Origin: CAYWBW01 sp964456745
GTDB lineage: Bacteria; Patescibacteriota; Gracilibacteria; GCA-2401425; JAJOLG01
Direction of reading: 5' to 3'
NCBI GenBank assembly: GCA_964456745.1
Contig: CAYWBW010000010.1
Location: 1 to 63,339 of the forward strand
Length of the DNA: 63,339 nucleotides
Shown here in pieces: positions 45,901-54,099 of the stretch. A model generated the notes under the pieces. The model worked only from the letters and a program-made list of their open reading frames with translations, ran no database searches and was not told where the DNA came from. The number at the start of each line of letters is the position of its first letter. Position 1 is the first letter of the stretch. The position numbers and the translations under genes were made by a program.

Positions 45901-46582
45901 TTGTCCATGCAAGAAAATCAATTTGATGATTACATTGATTTGAATTTATTCTAAATTTTGCAGTTACAGAAAGATCTGTCAGATCTTTATATCATTGATT
46001 CACTTCAAAATTTGAAAGAGGGGTAACACATCTTGGACAGATGTGCATTGGTTTGTGACCCTGGTAAACCATATCTTTTTCCCAAAGCTGTTTAAAAACC
46101 CACCATGTTGATTCCATATAATCTGGATCCATCGTTTTGTATCAGTTTTCAAAGTCTACCCATCGTCACATTCTATTTACTGTTTTTTTCCATTCTTCTA
46201 CATATCTTAATACAGAAGATCTGCAAGCTTCATTAAAATTTCAAATTCAAAATTTTTGTAATGCTTTTTTATCATCGAGTGTGAGCTCTGCTTCAATTAG
46301 GTTCTCAACAGGAAGTCCGTGACAATCCCATCAGAATTTTCTTTCAACTCTATATCATTTCATTGTTTTATATCTTGGAATCACGTCTTTAATTGTTCAG
46401 GCAAGTATATGCCCATAATGCGGAAGACCAGTAGCAAATGGAGGACCATCATAAAATACAAATTCTTCTCAAGTATTTCTAATGTCTATAGATTTTTCAA
46501 AGCTATTTTCTTTATTCCATTTTTTGATAATGTTTCCTTCTAGTTTTGGAAAATTTTGTTTTGGATTTACTTTTTTAAACAT
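42902..46582 (-). CDS. ileS: isoleucyl-tRNA synthetase with embedded histidine-phosphatase domain
   Basis: A 1226-residue protein, well above the usual ~930-1060. The synthetase shows PFATGLPHYGH (HIGH-type motif at 55-58), GWDCHGLPVEN, an editing domain, FPADFIAEGIDQTRGWFYTLH from 741 and KMSKS at 789-793. The C-terminus is of the type shared with archaeal and eukaryotic IleRS. Between DCWFESGSMPYAS and the FPADF strand, residues ~553-738 form a complete histidine-phosphatase domain: YAVRHGESEHN (His561), FSSPFERTKQTSEIF (Arg614), IDERLHESRLGEF and ILIVSHARPTQIL (His700). A heptamer-repeat insertion lies nearer the C-terminus. Confidence 0.96.
43638..43665 (-). repeat. four heptamer units inside ileS
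   Basis: On the coding strand the sequence is (TGAAAAY-type) x4, one unit with a G substitution, ending in TAT. It encodes ENGKLKVENYS within IleRS. purF carries the same structure at 58861-58888, encoding ENGKLKTENYS. Confidence 0.85.
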
Positions 46583-46679
46583 TGTTTGTTATTAATTGTT
46601 TATTATTTCAAATCAGTTTGTTGAGTTTTTAACTGATCTTTAATCTACTTTTTTTGTTTGTTTAGTCAAAAAGAATGCT

Positions 46680-46869
46680 ATAGAATTATGTATGTATTCA
46701 CTTTTTTAGCAATTTGCTTCAAACAAAACATCTGTCTTTGCGAGCAAAGCGAAGCAATCCATGTGTAGTAATGTCTTTAACTGGCATATGGATTGCTTCT
46801 TCACTTTATTTCATTACGTTCATCGCAAAGACGATCTGCTTAAAAAGTGATACATACAGAATTATCTAT
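46680..46869. mobile_element. MITE-like hairpin element, about 190 bp
   Basis: The two halves are imperfect reverse complements in three blocks: outer ends (ATAGAATTATGTATGTAT / ATAGATAATTCTGTATGTAT, then CACTTTTT), a middle block (CTGTCTTTGCGA / TCGTCTTTGCGA) and an inner block (AAGCAATCCAT on both arms). Short unrelated stretches separate the blocks. No ORF is inside. It lies upstream of ileS and of the divergent gene at 46928. A 14-base piece recurs at 17419. A non-autonomous element, or a family of palindromic repeats, is the best reading; no transposase is nearby. Confidence 0.7.
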
Positions 46870-46927
46870 TGACAAAATATTAATAGTTTATATATTGATG
46901 ATCTTTAAAATTATTAAAAATTAGTTT

Positions 46928-47362
46928 ATGTGAAATGCAAACCTTTTAAGCAAAATGACAAGACCTTGAATTACAACAGTGAGAAAAAAAGATCAAAATA
47001 CTACTAGTTTAGATGCAAATTTGGTTAGAGTTGTGAAAAAAGTGCCAGAGGATATGAATACAGCTTATTCATTAATGCAATTAATTGATAAAATTGTAGA
47101 AAATAATTCTGAATTAGTTTGCGGTGTAATTAGTGATATTTTAGATGATTATTCAAAAAGTCATGCTATTGCAGTTGAAAAAATGCTTTCTGGAATTGGT
47201 GAAAGTTGAAGTGCTTTGGTTGTTATAAATAATCTTAGAGAAAAGCTTCAGTGAAAGATTTCTTATTTGGAATTGAATTTTATAACAAGAATATTACAAG
47301 ATTTTTATGATACAATTATCTTTATAGCTAACTGAGAGAAAGTAAAAGCAGTTACTTCTTAA
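46928..47362 (+). CDS. hypothetical protein, 144 aa
   Basis: A soluble, largely helical protein: MGNANLLSKMTRPG at the N-terminus, then VVKKVPEDMNTAYSLMQLID, a helix pair reading NSELVCGVISDILDDYSKSH, and NNLREKLQGKISYLELNFI near the end. I chose the first ATG (46928); an internal ATG at 46955 in the same frame is also possible. No membrane segment and no known motif. It is divergent from ileS and convergent with a small envelope-protein gene. Confidence 0.7.
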
Positions 47363-47376
47363 ATCCCTATCTTTTT

Positions 47377-47838
47377 TTATATATCCTCAGTTTTAGTAAT
47401 TTCAATAGCTATTAGTCTTTTGGAAATCTTGTCTTCTTTAATAATTACATTTATATTATCTCAGGTTTTTAATTTTAATAAATCAATGGATCTAAAGAAT
47501 TTGTAAATTATTTTTCATTGCTTATTGTTTAGCGCTTTTTCAATTTGATTTAGATAAAAAGAAGTACCTTGATTATAAATAAGAACAATTTCTTTGTCTA
47601 ATTCTCAAGAATAAATTTTAATAACTTTATTATTTAAATCTAAAAATATTCAATCTATGCTTTTTACATCAATATTACTATTTTTTCTATAACTAATTTT
47701 TCAGATATTTTGGTTTATATCACTTATATTAGTTTCAAGTTCAGTTATATTGTTTTGAAGATTGACACTCATAAAACTGATTGATACAAGACCCAATATT
47801 GATAGAATACCGACTTTTGTAGATTTTTTTATATTCAT
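47377..47838 (-). CDS. small membrane-anchored protein, 153 aa
   Basis: The N-terminus MNIKKSTKVGILSILGLVSIS is a signal anchor, followed by a coiled region with repeated Asn/Glu (NNITELETNISDINQNIG) and a globular part with LDLNNKVIKIYSGELD and NVIIKEDKISKRLIAIEI. Unknown family. It lies 8 bases after another anchored coiled-coil gene on the same strand, so the pair may form one envelope unit. The palindrome at 47844 lies between them. Confidence 0.75.
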
Positions 47839-47843
47839 ATATT

Positions 47844-47868
47844 ATCCTACTTAAGTCTTAAGTAGGAT
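47844..47868. repeat. perfect 12-bp palindrome with a 1-base centre
   Basis: ATCCTACTTAAG / CTTAAGTAGGAT flank a single T. It covers the last codons and stop of the gene at 47847 and lies just upstream of the ATG at 47838. The RNA could fold only partly because the loop would be too tight, so protein binding or a cruciform is as likely as termination. No T run follows. Confidence 0.6.
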
Positions 47869-48680
47869 TCTTTATCTCATGACTTAGTTCACATCCAAGA
47901 ACATACTCTTTTTCAGTATTGATCATAATATAATATACTTCTTTGGGAAAAATCAGCAGGATTATCTTTATTATATTTGGTTATAAGATGAAATCATATT
48001 GTGCTTAATGTTCAAGTTTCAGATTTAGCTTTATTTATTCTCTTTTTTGTATTTTCATCACAAGACTCAATTTTTCATCATGGGCAATAAGCTCTTTCTA
48101 GAGCAGATGCAACTAACTCTCATCTATTTTGTCAGTTTTGAAAATATTCTTTAGGGCAAGAGTAGTCGATAATTTCTTTTATTTTGTTGTTTGATGTTGT
48201 TTCATATAATTTTCTTAGACTTGGTAAGTTTGATCATTGGATAAATGGAACTCATACATTTCAAAGTTGCTTAGTGCCAACAAAATTTATTGCATCGTAT
48301 TCAATTGATGATTTAATTTTTTCTTTGTTTAAATTATCACCATCGTTTATTAGATTAGCTTTTGCAGCTGAGGCTTTTAGTTTTTCCTCTTCTTCAAAAA
48401 GTTTTTTAAAATTTTCATCCAACTCTTTTATCTCTCAGTCTTTTTTAGTAAGCTGGGCAGCTTGGTCATTATTTATTTTGCTTAATTCTTCAATTTCTTC
48501 TGTTTGTTCAATATTTGTTTTCATCAAAGGTTCTAATCTTTCAATTTCTCATTTTGCTTTCACGAGTTGTTCATTTTGATTATTTATAAGTTCTTCAACA
48601 GGTTGAGTATATAAAAAATAAACTAGTGTAGGTGCTATGGCTATTATTAAAGTGGTGATTATTGAATATATTTTTAACAT
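47847..48680 (-). CDS. membrane-anchored coiled-coil protein, 277 aa
   Basis: MLKIYSIITTLIIAIAPTLVYF is a signal anchor. Residues ~27-110 form a long acidic coiled coil with heptad-like Leu/Ile/Glu spacing (ERLEPLMKTNIEQTEEIEEL). The C-terminal domain has three Cys (YSCPKEYF, AYCPGGKIESCDENTK) and one more in RVCSWMG. It would project from the membrane as a rod with a disulfide-containing head. The gene is upstream of the small anchored protein at 47377 and downstream of the prepilin-propeller gene. Not recognised. Confidence 0.8.
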
Positions 48681-48783
48681 GTTAAATTAGGTTAGAATTT
48701 TTATTATCTTGATATTAAACAATTAGTTCTGAGTTACCAAGATAAATATCGTCTATTACCTTGAATAAACTGTGTTTTTATTA

Positions 48784-50610
48784 TTAATTATCTCTTAATG
48801 TGAAAGAAGTTTCTAGATCTGTATAAATTGGATTTTCGGGTCTGCTGTAGTTTACTACAGATAAACTTAATTTTATTAAAGGGTTAATAAGTGTTTTGAC
48901 ATCAAAAAACATTCTATAAATAGCTTGAGTTGAAATATAATCATCCATTCTAGATACTCAAATATTATCTATATTTATAGATTTAATTGATTTTCTTATT
49001 AGTGTAATTATTTGTCATGTTCAAACATCTCACGGGGGTATTGTTCATGGATCTTCATCTATTATTGCTGTCTGATATAACAGTAAAGAGCTTGGGTGTG
49101 TATGTCATAATATTCACGCTCTTAAAGATCCATTAAAAGAATCTATAAATATTGGAGCATGATCAACTAGCGCAATTCAGGTTGGAATATTTAACAAGGC
49201 TTCAGTATTTTTTTGAAGTTCTTTTATTGTATCTGTTGTTCAATCTCATATAAAAAAGACATTAATATCAGAATATCATCATCTAGGAGCTTTGGTGCTC
49301 TCTTTTTTATCATCAATAGTATCATAAATTCAGTCTCATCAAATATTAGTTGTTTTAATTCCAGAGTTTCATATTACTGTCTCAATAATAGATTGACCAG
49401 TTTTGAGATTTAAATGTGGGAATGGTACAAAAATTTTTCTTATTAAATTATTTCAAGAATCAGAAAAATACATTGTCCTTTTTGTATCAATGCTAAGTCA
49501 TGTTGGTCTGTTTAATTGAGAGTATTCTCATAATGTAAAATCTCATGAAAATCAAGCTTTTCATGCGTATTCTCATGTTCAGTTTCATGCTCATGCTAAG
49601 GCCATACATCCACTTGCTTTTATTTTAATTGCTGTTTCAAGTTCGCAAAGTAAAATTCTATTATTGTTAGTATCTGTAAAAATTATCGAATTTAAATCTG
49701 TAACATATTCAATATCTGTTGGATTATCTAGAAATAAATTATAAAAATTATCATTTCATAGTTTTTTTGCAGCTAAAATTGTTAGTTTGTTAGTATTAAT
49801 ATTCAATACCTTTATTGCATTGTTTCAAGAATCTATGATGTAAATATGTCAATTTCAAAAAGACAATCAGTTTGGATAATTTAATTGATTTCATCCAAAT
49901 CAAGGTTTTGATTCTGTTCATGTAACTAATTCGATACTTCAATTTAAACCATTTGCAATATCACTCACATTAAGTTTATTTTTATCTATAGACTTAATAG
50001 CATGATTTGAACTTTCAGAGAAATATAGTTTGTCACTACTAAGAGTTAATCATGTTGGGTTCTTTAGTCAACTTAAAATTATTCCACTTTTTTTTGTACC
50101 CGTACTAATGCTTAGATCAAAAAACTCAATATTTCAAAGTCCAGTGTTCGAAAAATAAATCATATTATTTGATTTGTCATAAACAAGGTCGTTAAAAATA
50201 TTAAATCCGGTAATTGCTATGTTAAATTTCTCATCGTTTGGAAAAAGTCAGATTTCATTATCTTTAATTTCTCATTTTATTGGTTTAATTACAGTAAATA
50301 AATCTTTTTTATTTGAGTTTATTTTATTTTTTAAAATTAGGTTTGAAAAAAGATATTCACCCTTTTTTCTATTTGATCATTGTTCTGAAAGAGTAATCAA
50401 AAACTGTTGAGTTTCATCAGTATAATTTCTAATAGTTGCAAAAAGTGCGCTTATCTCACTTTGCATTTCAATTTTCATTTTAGAGTTTTCTCATTCTGTA
50501 AGTATTGATCAGACAGACAAGTATATGGTTCAGGACATCAATGCAAGAATTGACATGGAAATCAATAATTCTGTGATGCTAAAAGCCTTTTTTGTAATTC
50601 AAAATAACAT
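48784..50610 (-). CDS. prepilin-type protein carrying an NHL-like beta-propeller
   Basis: A 608-residue protein. The start GITKKAFSITELLISMSILALMSGTIYL is a type IV prepilin leader with the conserved Glu five residues after the cleavage point (FSITE). Instead of a small pilin head, residues ~150-520 hold repeats of NHL character: LSSDKLYFSESSNHAIKSI, LSFGNGHIYIIDSGNNAIKVL, YVTDLNSIIFTDTNNNRILL and LSIDTKRTMYFSDSGNNLIRKI. These should build a beta-propeller displayed on, or at the tip of, a pilus-like fibre. The prepilin at 19806 is of ordinary size. Confidence 0.87.
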
Positions 50611-50727
50611 TTTGAGTGAATAATAATACAAAATGTTTGTATTACAAAGTTTTTATTTTGAGAATGGTGAAAATTGTTAAGAGTATTTTGAACAATGATC
50701 TGGATAAATATGTATTTTAGTTAAGAC

Positions 50728-51050
50728 TTAAACAAATATCTGATCAAAATCAAATATTATCCTAAGAGATGAGAATATTTTTTTAATTTCATCTTTATTA
50801 TTTATTTTTCAAATTCTTTTCATTAATTTTGTTTTATCAATTGTCCTTACTTGTCTCAATAAAATTTTTGATTTAAAAGATAATCAATTTGTTTTGTTTG
50901 GATTTAATATTATGTCATAAGAAAATATTTCTTTGAAATTAAATCAAGAAAATCTAAATTTAAATCAGAAAGAGTAATTAAAGTAGCTTTTTTAGTAGCA
51001 ATCATAATATTATCGTATAAATTTATAGGATAATTATATAGGATTTTTAT
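50728..51050 (-). pseudogene. dead MazF-type toxin gene
   Basis: On the reverse strand, two frames give MazF-like pieces. The first has IMIATKKATLITLSDLN. The second, after a frame change near 50930, has IILNPNKTNGLSFKSK, then RQVRTIDKTKLMKRIGKI and ends IIFDFDQIFV. The second matches the C-terminal half of the intact MazF at 489 (IIPSKSNGL, SQIITVDK, EKIG) in order. No single frame with a start covers it, and no antitoxin is present. It is the same toxin family seen in the comM-flanked island. Confidence 0.5.
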
Positions 51051-51162
51051 TTTAATTGCAAATAGTATTTATTAATGCTTTTGATCAGGTTTTTTTGAAT
51101 TATCACTTTTAAATTGAAAATCTATTATAAATCTTAATTTATTCATATTTGTAGCAAGTAGG

Positions 51163-51179
51163 TGTTAAATTTTCGTTAA
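51163..51179. promoter_or_regulatory. TTAACA-type direct repeat (reverse orientation)
   Basis: On the reverse strand TTAACG-AAAAT-TTAACA, with the same 11-base period and the same AAAAT spacer as the boxes at 2522 and 3263. The flanking bases (GTAGGTG) also match those after the comM box. It is upstream of the leader ORF and pheT and next to the dead mazF. Confidence 0.35.
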
Positions 51180-51236
51180 AATACAAAAGTGTTAATTTAA
51201 AGAATTAAATTAATATACTAAATTAAGGTGAGTATT

Positions 51237-51323
51237 ATGATTTTAGGAGTAAAATGAGGATTAACAAAATTTGTTTTAAAAATTTGATTTACCAATCAAA
51301 ATTCATATATTTGAAAAGATTAA
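51237..51323 (+). CDS. short leader-type ORF before pheT, 28 aa
   Basis: ATG is preceded by AAGGTGAG, a good ribosome site. It encodes MILGVKGGLTKFVLKIGF plus ten residues, ending 18 bases before the pheT start. Two Phe are present but no Phe run, so classic phenylalanine attenuation is not evident. It may serve translational coupling or be a chance frame. Confidence 0.35.
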
Positions 51324-51341
51324 TGTTTTTTAATAAATTAT

Positions 51342-53753
51342 ATGAAATTATCATTAAAGCTTCTGAAGAAGTTTATTAAATTTAAGACTGAAAATATTAC
51401 TGAAATTGAAAGAGCTTTTACAGACAAGGTTGCTGAGATTGATGTTACTTATGATCAGGCTAAATGACTTGAAAAAGTTTTTATAGGGCAGATTGAAAAA
51501 ATAACCTCTCATCCAGACGCAGATAGGATGCAAGTAACTCAGACAAAAGTTTGAGATTTAAGCTTACAAATTGTTTGTTGAGCAAAGAATATTTTTGAGT
51601 GACAAAAAGTTCCTGTAGCACTTGTGTGAGCTGTGCTTCCTGTATGATTTGAAATAAAAAAGGCAGATAAGAGGTGAGTTGAGTCATGTTGAATGATTTG
51701 TTCTGAGGCAGAGCTTTGATTGGTTGATAGTAGTGAGTGAATTATGGAGATAGCTGAAGATGCTCAGATTTGAGAAAATTTTGCAAAGTATTATTGATTG
51801 GATGATGTTATTTTTGAAATTGAAAATACTACTATTACTAATAGACCTGATCTTTTTTCACACAATTCTTGGGCAAAAGAAGCTGTTGCGATAGGAATTG
51901 CAGAGTTTATTGAAGATTGTCCGTGGCTTGAAAAGAATTTTTCTTTTATTGATAAGCAAAGTCTTGAGATTAATGTTCCATCTTCTAAGGAGTGATGATG
52001 AGAACTTGAAGATTTTCCACTGAATATTGAATTTGAAAAATGAGTTGTTTCAATGGTTCAAGCAATTTGTATGAAGTGAGTAAAAAATTGAGAGTCGCCG
52101 GATTGGATAAAATCCATTTTAAAATCTGTAGATATTAGACCTATTTCACTTTTGGTAGATGCTACAAATTTAGCTATGGTTATTACAGGTGTACCAAATC
52201 ATGTTTTTGATCTTTCTAAAATTGAGTGAAAGAATTTAAAAGCCATTCTTTCAAAATCTTGAGAAGAAGTAACAACTTTAGATTGAAAAGAAAGGAAGCT
52301 AGCTGAAAATGTAATTATATTAAAAGATGATAAAAAGATTTTTGATTTGTGTTGAATAATGTGATGAGAAAATTCTTGAGTTGATGAGGATACATCAGAT
52401 ATTTGGATTCATGTCCCTGTTTATAACCCTGTACTTATCAGAAGAGCTTCAATATCTTTAAATCACAGGTCTGATGCTTCTGCAATTTATGAAAAGAAAG
52501 TACCTGATTCTTGTGTCTGATACGCGCTTGAGTGTATTATAAAAATCATATTGGATTATTCTAAAGATTCTTATATATCATCAAAAGTATTTGAATACTT
52601 TCCTGCAAAAGATTTAGTGAATGATCCAATTAATTTAAATAAAAGAAAAATTGAAGTTACTTTATGAGATAAGATTCAAGATTCTCGAGTAGGACAAATA
52701 TTGGAAGATTTGGGTTTTGAAGTTGATGATAAGGGTGAGTATTTTGAAGTAAGCGCTGCAAAAAATCGTTATAAAGACATAAACATTGAAGAAGATCTTA
52801 TTGAAGAAATTTCGAGAGTGTACTGACTTCAAAATATTAAATCAAAAGCTCCATCTGTTGTCATGAAGAAGTCAGAGTTAACAAAATGATTTAGTTTAGA
52901 AAGAGAGTTTAAGAATATACTTTCAGCTCAATGATTATATGAAGTTTTGAATTATGCTTTTTTATGAGATTGATTACTAAAAAAATGTTTATTTTCAGAA
53001 GATGAATATGTTAAAATTGAAAATCCAATTTCTGAAGATTTAACGAAAATGAGAAAATCACTTATTCCATATTTATTAGATAATGTTTCCAAAAATTCAA
53101 AACAAAGTGAAAAATTTTGAGTTTTTGAATTTGCTAATATTTTTAATATTGAAGATAATTGAGTTATTGAAAATAAAAATTTAGCTTTTGCTTGCTTTAA
53201 TTATAGTTTTCACGAATGAAAGGCAGTTCTTGAGATTTTGTTTGAAAAAATGTGAATTTTAGTATCTTACAAAAGATCTGAAGTTATTGAAAAATATCTT
53301 CACCAGTGACAGTGTGCTGATATAATATTTCAGTGAAAGAAGATTTGAATTATTTCAAGTATTCACCCTCTTGTAATGGATAATTTTGATATTGATAAAA
53401 ATACTGTGATTTTTGAAATTAATTTTGAAGCTATAAGTAATTCAAATATAAAAGTAAGAAAATATAAAGATATTTCTCGTTTTCCGGGTTCTCGCAGGGA
53501 TATGAATTTTGTTTTAGATAAAAAATGTGAGGTGTCAGATTTTATGAAAAAATTATCTTTAAGTAGTAAGTTAGTTGTTCAGCTGGATCTTGTAGATGTT
53601 TATAGTTGAGAGCAGATTTGAAATGAAAAAAAGTCAGTAAGTTTTTCAATAGAATATTGAAGTAATGAAAAAACTTTAAGCGATAAAGAGGTTTGAGATG
53701 CACATGATATATTATTAAATACAGCTAAAGAAAATTGAGCAGAGTTTAGATAG
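51342..53753 (+). CDS. pheT: phenylalanyl-tRNA synthetase beta subunit
   Basis: An 803-residue protein, the standard length of bacterial PheT. In order: an EMAP-II-like tRNA-binding domain (VFIGQIEKITSHPDADRMQV), the B3/B4 editing domain (ITNRPDLFSHNSWAKEAVAIG), B5 (KRKIEVTLGDKIQ), a catalytic-like core (SREFKNILSAQGLYEVLNYAF-type helix) and a C-terminal anticodon-binding domain (RFPGSRRDMNFVLDK). It forms an alpha2-beta2 enzyme with PheS; pheS is not adjacent, which is unusual because the two genes are normally in one operon. Confidence 0.97.
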
Positions 53754-53782
53754 ATTATTAATACAAAATTAACCTTATTTTA

Positions 53783-54055
53783 ATGAAAGAATTATTTACA
53801 ATATGAGCAGTGGTAATCATATTTACCTCTTGTATGAATTTGGTATCAAATGATATTGAAGAAAAAAAAGGTAGTAAGCAAGAAGATGATAAGCTTGTAT
53901 GTACTGAGCAATATGATCCAGTATGTGCAAAAGTAAATGTACAATGCATTCAAGCCCCTTGTGATCCTGTCAATGAAACTTTTTCCAATGAATGTTTTGC
54001 TAAAGCAGGATGAGGATATGAAATCAAAAAATGAGAATGTGAAGTGTTTAATTAA
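53783..54055 (+). CDS. lipoprotein with a Kazal-type inhibitor-like domain
   Basis: A 90-residue protein. MKELFTIGAVVIIFTSC is a signal peptide with lipobox FTSC, so Cys17 should be lipid-modified. After an acidic linker comes LVCTEQYDPVCAKV, then CIQAPCDP, TFSNECFAKAGG and GECEVF. The C-x6-PVC start and the (Y/F)SNxC motif are the Kazal signature; three disulfides can form. Kazal domains inhibit serine proteases by a canonical loop. In a likely symbiont or parasite it might protect against host proteases. The role is inferred. Confidence 0.85.
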
Positions 54056-54060
54056 TTTTA

Positions 54061-54099
54061 AAATTAAGAACTAATGACTAAAAATTAAGAACTAATGAC
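54061..54099 (+). repeat. tandem duplication of a translation-start region
   Basis: An 18-base unit (AAATTAAGAACTAATGAC) occurs at 54061-54078 and 54082-54099 with a 21-base period. The second copy holds the ATG of the kinase-threonine synthase gene. The first gives a four-codon frame that ends before the second. Confidence 0.8.

Noticed and set aside
42231..46543. Plus-strand ORFs across trxB, asparaginase-like and ileS
   Set aside because: All are antisense shadows; the reverse strand encodes motif-rich proteins through the whole region.
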